Shown: positions 25,848-34,742 of the stretch, in pieces | Layout of the letters: every line of letters begins with the position of its first letter | Numbering within the stretch: the first letter of the stretch is position 1 | Assembly: GCA_028533045.1 (NCBI GenBank) | Contig: JAQQAP010000023.1 | Coordinates: 50,280-114,279, forward strand | Length of the DNA: 64,000 nucleotides | Source: Spirochaetales bacterium | Lineage (GTDB): Bacteria > Spirochaetota > Spirochaetia > DSM-2461 | Direction: 5' to 3' | Made by a program: the position numbers and the translations under genes | Notes under the pieces: generated by a model | The model's database searches: none | Seen by the model: only the letters and a program-made list of their open reading frames with translations | Told to the model about the DNA's origin: nothing

Positions 25848-27060
25848 GATTTTTTGTCTCCTACTAGTAATACTGATTCTCTCCTGTCAAACGGAAGATA
25901 CCCTCAGAGATAAGGCCAACACAACAGGCCAACTCAATGATACGCAAAGTGTCGGGGCGTCTTTGGGAGATAGTCCCGATGTTTTCCCGGAAGGGATGGA
26001 TTGGTTAAGGGAAGCTCAATCAGCCTGGTTTGAAAAAAAAGACCCGGACCTTACCGATTACTGCCTTGATAGGGTGAATAGTTCAGCCTTGAATAATGAG
26101 GGGGATCGGGCCCTTTATCAACTTCTATGCCGTAAGGTTTATACTCGTATGCTTCCTTTGAAGGAGTTGGGCTTTGCCGATGCAAATATTTCCTCTCTTT
26201 TTCTTGATAGGGACGATTTATGGATTGGGACCTGGGCGGGAGGCATTGTTCGATACTCTCTTCCCTTAGAGGAACTTGCCACACTCCGCCCGTCACGCGA
26301 TAGTATTCGGGTCGAGAAAATCTCTGACTTTGAGCGCGTAGGTACGGAGATTCGCCTGGCGGGCTATTCCGATTTGTATAGCTATGACAGGACAAATTCC
26401 CGGTTGGATCGTCAATTCCCCAAAGATATGGAACGCATTAATAACCTGGCCTGGTTTAAGGGCACTTTATTTGCTTCCACTGTGGATAAGGGATTATGGT
26501 ATGAAGGGGAGAGCGGTGAGTGGTATCCCATTGGGGAGCATGTTCCCGGCCTGTCCCGTATTAATGCGCTTTACATCGATTCCCGGGGATATTTGCTTAT
26601 CGGTACGGCTTCTGCCGGTATTATTCGTTACGACGGAAACTCCTTTACCTCTTTTCGGGAGATTTACCCTCGCTTTAAGGGAAGAAATATTACCGCATTT
26701 ACCGAATCGGGCGACTTACTTATTGTAGGCTCCTATGGGGAAGGGGGATTTATCATAAATCGTCAATCCGGTGAATCCTGGCAATTTTCCAAAGAGAAGG
26801 GCGATTTCCTCTCCGATTACCTTCTTTGCGCTACGGTCAGTGAGAAGTGGTTTTATGTAGGTACTCTGGGGGGAGGGGTTTATGCGCTGCCTGTTGATTC
26901 GGAGGGTAGTTCGGCGGAGTGGATTGCCCTGGGAATGGACGAAGGATTGTACTCTCTTGATACTTCCGCTATTATTCCCTATGAGAATTCGATTTATGTT
27001 TCCCTTTTGGGCCATGGCGTACTGATATTGGATGAGGAAATTATTGAAAAGGCGTTATAG
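25801..27060 (+). CDS. Beta-propeller lipoprotein
   Basis: About 419 residues. A lipoprotein signal with lipobox LILSC precedes a short low-complexity linker. From about residue 130 onward there are repeated strands of the two-component-regulator propeller type: 'FLDRDDLWIGTWAGGIVRYS', 'YIDSRGYLLIGTASAGIIRY', 'FYVGTLGGGVYALP', 'IYVSLLGHGVLILDEE'. It is therefore likely a six- or seven-bladed propeller at the inner face of an envelope membrane; the ligand is unknown. The start is uncertain: ATG 25801 overlaps dut by 47 bases, while GTG 25840 lies 14 bases after an AAGGAGG and gives a shorter signal peptide. Its end overlaps lptF by 29 bases, suggesting a shared role or just coupling. Confidence 0.7.
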   Translation: MRRTEAKEASALPVYRIFCLLLVILILSCQTEDTLRDKANTTGQLNDTQSVGASLGDSPDVFPEGMDWLREAQSAWFEKKDPDLTDYCLDRVNSSALNNEGDRALYQLLCRKVYTRMLPLKELGFADANISSLFLDRDDLWIGTWAGGIVRYSLPLEELATLRPSRDSIRVEKISDFERVGTEIRLAGYSDLYSYDRTNSRLDRQFPKDMERINNLAWFKGTLFASTVDKGLWYEGESGEWYPIGEHVPGLSRINALYIDSRGYLLIGTASAGIIRYDGNSFTSFREIYPRFKGRNITAFTESGDLLIVGSYGEGGFIINRQSGESWQFSKEKGDFLSDYLLCATVSEKWFYVGTLGGGVYALPVDSEGSSAEWIALGMDEGLYSLDTSAIIPYENSIYVSLLGHGVLILDEEIIEKAL

Positions 27061-28321
27061 AACTATTCATCTTTACCTTACCAGGGAGTTTCTTTTTTCC
27101 TTCCTTGTCTCATTTCTCTTTTTCTTTATTATCTTTTTTGTGAATCAGATATTACTGTTGGCAGAGAAAATCCTTTCAAGCCGAATCCCTTTAGGTTATG
27201 TCTTAAAGTTGATTTTATGTACATTCCCTTCTATTTTAGCCCTCTCATTTCCTTTTGCTACTTTGGTCGGAGCCCTTATGTCTTTGGGAAGTCTTTCTTC
27301 TCAAAAGGAAATTCTGGCTATGGAATGTGTAGGGATCTCTCTCAAGAGTCTCTCCCGTCCCATTCTGCTTGTGGGAATGGTTTTTTGCCTCGTCTCTTTT
27401 TATATTAATGATTATTTACTGCCCTTGGGAGCTGTTCATTACCGGAGGATCAGCCGAGAAATCTTTACCGTAATGCCCTCTCTGGAGTTAGAGCCCTATT
27501 CTGTCAAATTCATAGACAATCGTGTCGTGATCACCACCGATGTGGATGAGAATCAGTTTGGACCGATTCTCATTATTGAGAACGGGAGTCATAACGAAAG
27601 AACCCTTATGATGTCCCCTTCGGGACATTTTGAAAATCATCCCGATAAACTGGGGAATTTTTCCATAATGATGGATGATGCGGAACTGCACCGGGTAGAC
27701 AATAGGAATCGTCAGGCCCAAACTTATACCAAAGCAGATCTTTTTTCCATGAATTTCCTTTTTAGTTCCATAGAAGGAATGTCCAAGCTGAGCCCCCGTG
27801 AAATTCGGACCTTTGACCTTATTAAGGAGATTCGAGAGAAGGAAGAAGCCTTTGAAGAAGAGGTTGTGCGGTGGGAAGAAAAGCTGGCCGTTGCTAAAGA
27901 GGAGTATGAGAAAGCCGTAGTAGAAGCTGAGGAAGAGGGGCTAGATGATAAAACAATCGAGAAACGGGAAAAAGAAGTGGAGCGGCAGGAGGAGCGTGTT
28001 GATAAACTTGTCCAATCTCCACCCAGGAACAGAACGTTGGAAACCTGGCGTATGGAGTATTATCAGAAATTCGCCATTCCCTTCTCCTGTTTTCCCTTTG
28101 TTCTGATAGCTTTTCCTTTGGGGGTCGTTTCCCGGAGAAGCGGACGGGCCGTAGGTTTTCTTATGGGACTGTTTTTGGCCTTTCTTTACTGGGCCTTTCT
28201 CATTATGGGACGGAATCTGACCATGCGCTCCGGTTTATCGCCCTTTCTTTCCATATGGATGGCGAATATTTTGCTTACTATTGTGGGAAGCATTCTCTAC
28301 TTTAGAAAGATAAGGGGTTAG
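27032..28321 (+). CDS. lptF: LPS export ABC transporter permease, LptF/LptG family (first copy)
   Basis: YjgP/YjgQ family permease, 429 residues. TM segments at the N-terminus (about 18-42, 55-80, 100-120) and at the C-terminus (about 345-425) flank a periplasmic beta-jellyroll-like domain. 'YLTREFLFSFLVSF' and 'FATLVGALMSLGSLSSQKEI' are family features. An acidic/basic coiled coil (about 265-330, Glu/Lys rich) is inserted before the C-terminal TM bundle, making it longer than usual. With LptG and the LptB ATPase (not in the window) it would extract LPS or another lipid from the inner membrane. Confidence 0.85.
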   Translation: MRKLLKRRYRTIHLYLTREFLFSFLVSFLFFFIIFFVNQILLLAEKILSSRIPLGYVLKLILCTFPSILALSFPFATLVGALMSLGSLSSQKEILAMECVGISLKSLSRPILLVGMVFCLVSFYINDYLLPLGAVHYRRISREIFTVMPSLELEPYSVKFIDNRVVITTDVDENQFGPILIIENGSHNERTLMMSPSGHFENHPDKLGNFSIMMDDAELHRVDNRNRQAQTYTKADLFSMNFLFSSIEGMSKLSPREIRTFDLIKEIREKEEAFEEEVVRWEEKLAVAKEEYEKAVVEAEEEGLDDKTIEKREKEVERQEERVDKLVQSPPRNRTLETWRMEYYQKFAIPFSCFPFVLIAFPLGVVSRRSGRAVGFLMGLFLAFLYWAFLIMGRNLTMRSGLSPFLSIWMANILLTIVGSILYFRKIRG

Positions 28322-28323
28322 GG

Positions 28324-29406
28324 ATGATGAAAACACTTACCAGAATGATTTTTCGTGATCTCATACCGGTCTTCCTTGTGGCCCTTCTCTTCTTTGTTAT
28401 GATCCTTCAACTTCTGGATATCTTCAATAACCTTTGGAAGTTTCTCAATAATGATGTCCCCCTTACAACCGTATTTGTCATTGCCCTTTATTATGTGCCC
28501 AAGTGCATCTCCTATGTTCTTCCCGTGACAATCCTGTTCTCCGTTACCTATACTCTGGGGAACTATTTTGCCAATAACGAGCTCATAGCCATTTTAAATA
28601 GTGGGATTTCTCTTTTTAGGCTTTCCTTACCTATTCTGATTATGGGATTGGCCGTAAGTTTGGGAAGCTTCCTTTTTGACCAGTATGTGGTGATTGAAAC
28701 CTATCGAATCAAAAATGAGATGACAACTGATTTGACCGGAAAGAAGGTGAACTACAATAATAGTCAGGTGACGATTCTAACCGAGGGGGGAGAGCGGATT
28801 TATCATGCCGTTTTCTATAACGACTCACAGAAGGAGTTAAGCCGGCCTCTAGTTCTCGACAGGGATGGGGAAGGCCGATTAATCCGGCGGATTGAGGCTG
28901 ACCGGGCTTCCTGGGAGGAGGATGTCTGGTTCTTCAAAAAAGTGCGGATCTATGAAGGTTTCGGAGGAGAATCAGCTCCTGTTTTAAAGGAATACGATGA
29001 GTTTTCCGACCCGGCTCTTAATGAAGATCCGGCTACTTTCCGGCGGGATTTAAGGAATGTGGAAGAGATGACCCTCGCCGATGCCAAAGAATGGATTCAT
29101 TCCCAGATGAAGGCCGGTTTGCCCTACAAGGAAGCTCTAACCGACTACTATCAGCGTTTCTCCTTTGCTCTGACCAGCTTCATTGTGACTCTTATCTCCT
29201 GTGCTTTGGGAAGCCGTTTTAAAAAGAATATTCTGCTTATGAGTCTTCTTTCCAGTTTGGGGCTTTCCGTCATCTATTATATCTTCCAGATGCTTACGGC
29301 TCTTATGGCCACTTATGGGACGGTTACTCCTCTCATGGGAGCCTGGCTGGGGTTTATTTTATTCTTTATGGGAGGTATAATCCTCTTTCGCTACGCCCCG
29401 ACCTGA
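28324..29406 (+). CDS. lptG: LPS export ABC transporter permease, LptF/LptG family (second copy)
   Basis: LptG-like permease of 360 residues, two bases after lptF. It has the family layout: three N-terminal TM segments ('RMIFRDLIPVFLVALLFF' first), a periplasmic domain (about 125-250) and three C-terminal TM segments ending 'LGFILFFMGGIILFRYAP'. Adjacent lptF-lptG is the expected arrangement and indicates a diderm with a lipid-export bridge. Confidence 0.85.
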   Translation: MMKTLTRMIFRDLIPVFLVALLFFVMILQLLDIFNNLWKFLNNDVPLTTVFVIALYYVPKCISYVLPVTILFSVTYTLGNYFANNELIAILNSGISLFRLSLPILIMGLAVSLGSFLFDQYVVIETYRIKNEMTTDLTGKKVNYNNSQVTILTEGGERIYHAVFYNDSQKELSRPLVLDRDGEGRLIRRIEADRASWEEDVWFFKKVRIYEGFGGESAPVLKEYDEFSDPALNEDPATFRRDLRNVEEMTLADAKEWIHSQMKAGLPYKEALTDYYQRFSFALTSFIVTLISCALGSRFKKNILLMSLLSSLGLSVIYYIFQMLTALMATYGTVTPLMGAWLGFILFFMGGIILFRYAPT

Positions 29407-29442
29407 TGGGCGACGCTGTTTTGGCAGCATAAGGAGATTTTC

Positions 29443-30561
29443 ATGATAGATATTCTGGCCCGTGATAAATTTACCGATGCCCGGCGGGGGATTTTGGAAC
29501 TTCCCCACGGCAAGGTGGAAACCCCTACCTTCATGCCCGTAGGGACAAACGGTACGGTCAAGGCTATTCTTTTTAGGGCTTTGGAAAACATGGGGTACCG
29601 TCTCATACTGGGTAATACCTATCACCTCTATCTCCGTCCGGGAATGGAGGTGCTCAAAGGGGCAGGGGGACTTCATCAGTTTACCGGTTGGAATCATAAC
29701 TTTCTTACCGACTCCGGAGGATTTCAGGTGTTCTCCCTTTCCCAGCTCAGGAAAATCACCCCGGAAGGTGTAAAATTTCAGTCTCATATCGACGGTTCGC
29801 GCCATCTTTTTACACCGGAAAGCGTGAGTGAAGTGCAGGAGTTCTTTCGCAGCGACATTCAGATGGTACTGGATGTTTGTACTCCTCCGGGAATAGAGCA
29901 TAAGGAAGCGGAGGAGGCCCTTAAAATAACCACCGACTGGGCCAAGCGGGCCTATACGCGCTGGACTCAGCGGGACCCCTCCTACGAAGGTAAAATCTTT
30001 GGTATTGTTCAGGGAAATTTCTACAAAGACCTTCGTAAAAGAAGCGCCGAAGAGATCTGCTCCATTGATTTTCCCGGTATTGCCATCGGAGGGCTCTCCG
30101 TAGGGGAAGAGAAAGAGGTTTTTAAGGAGTATCTTTTTCATACAGCCCAGTATCTTCCCGACGAAAAACCCCGCTATGTCATGGGAATCGGTACCCCCGA
30201 CTACATGCTTGAAGCGGTGGAAGCGGGTATCGATATTTTTGACTGTGTTTATCCCACCCGTGTGGCCCGTAACAGTTCGGTCTTTACCAACGAGGGAATG
30301 ATAGCTCTGAAGAACGAACGTTTCAAAACCGACTACGGTCCTATCGACGAAACCTGTGATTGTCCCGTTTGTCGTCAGTTTTCCCGTTCCTATATTCGTC
30401 ATCTCTTTAAAACAAAAGAGATCCTCGGCCCCATGCTGACGACGGAACACAACCTTCACTTTATGTATAAGCTGATGGAACAGACGAGGGAAGCTATCTC
30501 CCTGGGAGCTTTTAAAAAGTTTAAAGCCGACTTTCTTGACCGTTATTACAGGGGAAAATAG
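29443..30561 (+). CDS. tgt: tRNA-guanine transglycosylase (queuine/preQ1)
   Basis: Tgt, 372 residues, normal length. It exchanges guanine 34 for preQ1 in GUN-anticodon tRNAs. Landmarks are 'ILGNTYHLYLRPGMEVL', the active-site Asp in 'LTDSGGFQVFSLS', 'GGLSVGEEKE', the nucleophile region 'GIDIFDCVYPTRVARN' and the zinc site C-D-C-P-V-C...H in 'CDCPVCRQFSRSYIRHLF'. AAGGAG precedes the ATG. The murJ start follows immediately after the stop. Confidence 0.96.
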   Translation: MIDILARDKFTDARRGILELPHGKVETPTFMPVGTNGTVKAILFRALENMGYRLILGNTYHLYLRPGMEVLKGAGGLHQFTGWNHNFLTDSGGFQVFSLSQLRKITPEGVKFQSHIDGSRHLFTPESVSEVQEFFRSDIQMVLDVCTPPGIEHKEAEEALKITTDWAKRAYTRWTQRDPSYEGKIFGIVQGNFYKDLRKRSAEEICSIDFPGIAIGGLSVGEEKEVFKEYLFHTAQYLPDEKPRYVMGIGTPDYMLEAVEAGIDIFDCVYPTRVARNSSVFTNEGMIALKNERFKTDYGPIDETCDCPVCRQFSRSYIRHLFKTKEILGPMLTTEHNLHFMYKLMEQTREAISLGAFKKFKADFLDRYYRGK

Positions 30562-32118
30562 GTGAAGGAATCGACTAAACGGGAAAGTACACTGGCTACT
30601 TATATTGTTATGGCCTGTACCCTTGCGTCACGGCTGTTGGGGTTTGTCCGGGAAGCCTTAATCAATCATTTCTTTGGAGCGGGCAGTTCGGCCGACGTAT
30701 TGCGGGCTATTTTTAACTTTCCCAACAATATGCGAAAATTGCTTGCCGAAGGGGCTCTTTCTTCGGCGTTTATTCCCGAGCTTTCCCGTCAATTGGTAGA
30801 GGATGAGTCGGGAAAAAAAGCCAAAAGCCTTACCGCCAGTATTTTGGGACTTCTCCTCCTCATAACAATACCTCTTACTCTGCTTTTCATTATATTTCCC
30901 GGGGCGGCTGTAAATATTCTCACCGACTTTAAGGATCCCGCTCAAACCGAATTGGGAACCCGGCTTATGCCCCTCCTTATTAGTTACATCTTTTTTGTGA
31001 GTATTAGTGCTCTCCTTATGGGGGTGCTTAATTCTCACAAACGGTTTTTTGTTCCCGCCATCACGCCGGTTTTCTTCTCCATTTCCGTTATCTCATCGGT
31101 TCTCCTTTTCCACGATCGGTTAGGGATATTCTCCATGGCTATGGGGGTTATCGGAGGGGGAATTGGACAAATCCTGATTCAGATCCCCTCTTTTCGAAAG
31201 CTGGGCTACTCTCTAAAACCTTCCCTTTCCTTTAAATCGGAAGAGTTCCGCCGCGTCATGGTGAGTTGGGGGCCCATCTTATTAACTTCCTCTATTTTCT
31301 CGGTGAATCAGATTATCGCCCAGCGATTTGCCTCCATGCTGGAAGTGGGCAGTATTTCTGCTATGAACAATGCTATTATCTTTTGGCAGCTCCCTTTTGG
31401 GCTTTTTGTTAATTCCCTTCTCACTGTTATTTATCCCAAAATGAGCCGACAGGTTGCCGCCGGGGATATGGACGGCTTGGGGGAATCGCTCATTTATGGT
31501 TGGAGAGGTCTTATGGCTATGCTTCTTCCCTCAGCTGCGGTATTTATGACAATTGGGGCTCCCATTATTGCTGTTGCCATGCAGAGAGGAGAGTTTACCT
31601 CCCATAATACTCTTATGGCAGCGGAGGTTCTCTTCGCCTACTCTACGGGGCTTCTCTTTGTGGGGGCTTATAATTTTAGCCAACGGGCCTTTTATGCCTT
31701 GGGGGACTATAAGACGCCTATCAAGGTCTCTCTTGTTCTTGTGGCAGTGGATATTCTTTTTTCCGTTCTCTTCCTTTTTGTCTGGAAGGTGGGCGTAAGC
31801 GGCCTGGCCTATGCCAATACTATTGCCTATTTTGCAGGGTTATTCATATATTTTTTTGTAATTCAAAAGAGAGTTACCCTGTCGGGCGGAAGGAAGCTTC
31901 TCATTACATTGGGTAAAGTCTTTGCGGCTTTGGCTGCAGGACTCCTCTGGTTATGGTTCATGAACCGGCTTTGGGGAAATGAGTGGTGGACCGGTGGCTA
32001 CAGTTTTAGAGCTCTGGGAATTCTAATGTTTTATGGGTTGGGCTACGTTGTTGTCGTTCTGGGAGCCTATCACTTATTGAAAGTGGAATTTCTGTCGATA
32101 ATGAGACGAAAAGGCTAG
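30562..32118 (+). CDS. murJ: Lipid II flippase MurJ
   Basis: MurJ/MviN, 518 residues with about 14 predicted TM segments. It flips lipid II to the periplasm for peptidoglycan synthesis. The N-terminal 'SRLLGFVREALINHFFGAG' and 'FNFPNNMRKLLAEGALSSAF(I)P' stretches are family hallmarks, including the conserved Arg residues of the central cavity. A GTG start follows the tgt stop without a gap. No extracytoplasmic domain is added. Confidence 0.93.
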   Translation: MKESTKRESTLATYIVMACTLASRLLGFVREALINHFFGAGSSADVLRAIFNFPNNMRKLLAEGALSSAFIPELSRQLVEDESGKKAKSLTASILGLLLLITIPLTLLFIIFPGAAVNILTDFKDPAQTELGTRLMPLLISYIFFVSISALLMGVLNSHKRFFVPAITPVFFSISVISSVLLFHDRLGIFSMAMGVIGGGIGQILIQIPSFRKLGYSLKPSLSFKSEEFRRVMVSWGPILLTSSIFSVNQIIAQRFASMLEVGSISAMNNAIIFWQLPFGLFVNSLLTVIYPKMSRQVAAGDMDGLGESLIYGWRGLMAMLLPSAAVFMTIGAPIIAVAMQRGEFTSHNTLMAAEVLFAYSTGLLFVGAYNFSQRAFYALGDYKTPIKVSLVLVAVDILFSVLFLFVWKVGVSGLAYANTIAYFAGLFIYFFVIQKRVTLSGGRKLLITLGKVFAALAAGLLWLWFMNRLWGNEWWTGGYSFRALGILMFYGLGYVVVVLGAYHLLKVEFLSIMRRKG

Positions 32119-32143
32119 GCCAAGCGGGCAGCCGGGAGGGCTT

Positions 32144-33562
32144 ATGGTCAAAAAAATAGTAATCCTTTTATCCTTTTCCATGATTTCTTTTTTGTGGGCC
32201 CAGTCCACCGGTGTTTCCGATCCCTATGATACAACGGGAGGGGCCTTTATCGGGGATAAGAAGAGTGGAAGTTCAGAGGAAAATCTCCAGTCCATTCGTG
32301 ATGAAAGAAAGGAAGTTCTCCTTTATGGCATTGAGTCGGAAGTAAGGGAAGTTATTGGTCTTATCGGTGATGAAAATGACGAATCTTATAACGAAGAGCT
32401 CATCATGATACTGGGGGAAACGGAAAATCCCGTCCTGGCTTCGGATATTTACGCCCTTTTAGCCCGATTTGAAGACGCCGGAGCAGAGGAGATCGCTCTG
32501 GCAGAACTCAGTCCCATTTTGGATGATTTTCGTTTTCAGGAAAAGAGAGCCCTCTCTGCCATTACCTATCTGGGAGATATTAAAAGCGATAAAGCGGTGG
32601 ATCTTCTTTATGATCTGGCAAAAAAGGATGAGCCCGGATTAACCGGTCGGGTTGTCTACAATATAGGTAAAATAGCCAATCCCTCCAGGGCAGAAGAGTT
32701 GATGGACCTTTACGATGAGTATCAGGGGGACAGTTCTAACGATATAGCCATGAATATTATTACCGCCTGGGGAGAAATGAAATACGCCCCGGCTACCGAA
32801 ACCCTTCTGGAAATAATAGACGATTCGTCGGCTTCTACCACGGAAAGAGAATATGCCGCTGTGGCCTTAGGTAAGCTGGGGGATCTTGTCGCCCTCGATC
32901 CGCTCATCAGTCTTTATAACGATGAAGGGGATGACAGCATGGTGCGGGCCTTTGCCATTTCCGGAATTATGTACTTTGAAGATCCTCGGGTAGAGGATTT
33001 GCTTCTACAGGCCCTTAAGCGTGATTCCTACTGGAAAATCAGAGTTACCGCCTGTGAAGGTCTGGCTCGAATGAAATCGGAAAGGGCCATTGATATTCTC
33101 GATTTCAAGTTGCGCCGGGATTCGGAAAATAACGTAAAGAAAGCGGCGGCCAAAGCTCTGGGTGAGTATGGTAATGGACGGGCCGGAGATATTCTCGTGG
33201 AGTACTTCAAAAACGAGAGCAACGGAGCCGAACTGCGTCTTGTGGTGTTCAAGGTACTCATGGATAAACAGATTAGCGGTACAGTTCCCGCCTTTGAAGA
33301 GGTTATGGCCCTCCACTGGGACAAAAAGGATACTCAGCTGGAATTTCTCAAGCGCTGTTGTCAGATTGCCTCCACCACGGAATGGTCCGCTTTGTCTACA
33401 CTTTACCGCCGTATGCTGGCCCATGTGGATAACTATATTCAGATATACGGTATCCGCGGGATACGGGTTAACGGTTTGAATAGTCTTTACGGGGAAGTGA
33501 AAGATCTAGACCAGGATGGCGTAAACGGTTTGGTCAGGAGGGAAGCCAAATCCTTGGAATAG
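32144..33562 (+). CDS. Secreted HEAT-repeat protein
   Basis: 472 residues. A signal peptide (1-19, WAQ) precedes alpha-helical HEAT/PBS-lyase-type repeats from about 60 to 420, for example 'YAAVALGKLGDLVALDPLI', 'VTACEGLARMKSERAIDIL' and 'KAAAKALGEYGNGRAGDILV', with periods of about 30-40 residues. A periplasmic scaffold or adaptor is likely; no enzyme motif is seen. GGGAGGG precedes the ATG. Sits between murJ and pcnB; secreted HEAT proteins of this kind recur in spirochaetes. Confidence 0.75.
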   Translation: MVKKIVILLSFSMISFLWAQSTGVSDPYDTTGGAFIGDKKSGSSEENLQSIRDERKEVLLYGIESEVREVIGLIGDENDESYNEELIMILGETENPVLASDIYALLARFEDAGAEEIALAELSPILDDFRFQEKRALSAITYLGDIKSDKAVDLLYDLAKKDEPGLTGRVVYNIGKIANPSRAEELMDLYDEYQGDSSNDIAMNIITAWGEMKYAPATETLLEIIDDSSASTTEREYAAVALGKLGDLVALDPLISLYNDEGDDSMVRAFAISGIMYFEDPRVEDLLLQALKRDSYWKIRVTACEGLARMKSERAIDILDFKLRRDSENNVKKAAAKALGEYGNGRAGDILVEYFKNESNGAELRLVVFKVLMDKQISGTVPAFEEVMALHWDKKDTQLEFLKRCCQIASTTEWSALSTLYRRMLAHVDNYIQIYGIRGIRVNGLNSLYGEVKDLDQDGVNGLVRREAKSLE

Positions 33563-33583
33563 GGTAAATTGACCCTAACGTAA

Positions 33584-33612
33584 TTGTCTATTCCTTTCAA
33601 AAATGATATAAA
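33584..33612 (+). promoter_or_regulatory. pcnB promoter (near-leaderless layout)
   Basis: TTGTCT (33584-33589) and TATAAA (33607-33612), spacing 17. The start codon at 33624 is 11 bases past the -10; a leader of about four to six bases is predicted and no Shine-Dalgarno fits. Confidence 0.65.
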
Positions 33613-33623
33613 GTAATACATCT

Positions 33624-34742
33624 ATGAGAATACGTTACGGAAGAAACGATAAGGGAAAATTGGTCCGCCAGGCGGAGATTTATTCCCTCGATGAACATAA
33701 TATTTCCCGGGACAGAATAGACCGGGATGCCAAAAAGATTATTTCCCGGCTCCACTCGGTGGGTTATGAAGCCTATGTGGTGGGGGGAGCGGTACGAGAC
33801 CTCCTTTTGGACCGCAAACCTAAGGATTTTGATATTGCCACCGATGCGACTCCCAATCAGATTAAACGGGTGTTTCGTAATTCCCGTATCATAGGTCGTC
33901 GTTTCCGGCTGGTACACATCTACTTTGCCAATGATAAAATCATAGAAGTGGCCACCTTCCGCGCCATAGATTCGGGCGAGCGGGATGAGCAGATATTCGG
34001 TTCAGTCGAAGAAGATGCTTTGAGACGGGACTTTTCGCTTAATGCCCTATTTTATGATCCTGAGAACGAAGAGATTCTCGACTTTGTGGGGGGCGTCAAG
34101 GATATTCGAAAGCGTGTTTTGAGAAGTGTCATCCCCCTGGATGTTACCTTTGATGAAGATCCGGTAAGAATGATCCGGGCGGTAAAGTATTCGGTGGGAA
34201 CCGAATCACGGATTCCTTTTTTCTTACGTAGGGCTATCAAAAAAAATGCTCCCCTTTTGCATGATTGTTCTATTTCCCGTATGTCCGAAGAGTTGTTTAA
34301 AATCCTCCAGTCCGGAAACGCTGAAGCTTGTTTTAGAAAATTCCGGGATCTAAAACTATTTCAAACTATTTTACCCCAATATTCCGTCTTGATTGATGAG
34401 AAAGGAAAAAGCTACGAGGATAAGTTTTTTGAAGCCATGGAAACCCTGGATCGTCATGTCCGGGGCGGGGAAAAGAGACGAAGCCGCATGCTCGTTTTTC
34501 TCCTGGATAACTATCTGGAAGAAACGGGAGCCTTTGAGAGGGGTAAACAGACTTCCTTTAAGGAGGTTATTAAACGCTCGAAGGGGGCTCTTAAGCCACT
34601 TATCGCTCCCAACAGGGAGATTGATGAAGCGGTTAAACAGATCCTTCGTAAGAGAAAAATCTGGAGTAATCAAAAATCCTCCCGCTCCCGTAATCGTCGG
34701 AGAAAGGGAAAACAGGCTACGGCCAGTCAAGAAGGCGGTTGA
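33624..34742 (+). CDS. pcnB: Poly(A) polymerase / CCA-adding family nucleotidyltransferase
   Basis: Class II nucleotidyltransferase, 372 residues. The head domain has 'YVVGGAVRDLLLDRKPKDFDIATDATP' with the GG and catalytic DxD (DFD), then 'RRFRLVHI', 'EVATFRA' and the 'RRDFSLNALFYDP' motif. 'FDEDPVRMIRAVKYS' matches the poly(A) polymerase signature. The tail is short and basic (RSRNRRRKGK). Poly(A) polymerase I and CCA-adding enzymes are hard to separate by eye; PcnB is preferred because of the N-terminal arrangement and basic tail. The 3' end overlaps the converging gene by 26 bases. Confidence 0.85.
   Translation: MRIRYGRNDKGKLVRQAEIYSLDEHNISRDRIDRDAKKIISRLHSVGYEAYVVGGAVRDLLLDRKPKDFDIATDATPNQIKRVFRNSRIIGRRFRLVHIYFANDKIIEVATFRAIDSGERDEQIFGSVEEDALRRDFSLNALFYDPENEEILDFVGGVKDIRKRVLRSVIPLDVTFDEDPVRMIRAVKYSVGTESRIPFFLRRAIKKNAPLLHDCSISRMSEELFKILQSGNAEACFRKFRDLKLFQTILPQYSVLIDEKGKSYEDKFFEAMETLDRHVRGGEKRRSRMLVFLLDNYLEETGAFERGKQTSFKEVIKRSKGALKPLIAPNREIDEAVKQILRKRKIWSNQKSSRSRNRRRKGKQATASQEGG

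Noticed and set aside
29359..30459. 366-codon minus-strand frame opposite tgt
   Set aside because: Shadow of tgt codon bias; tgt is complete with all motifs.
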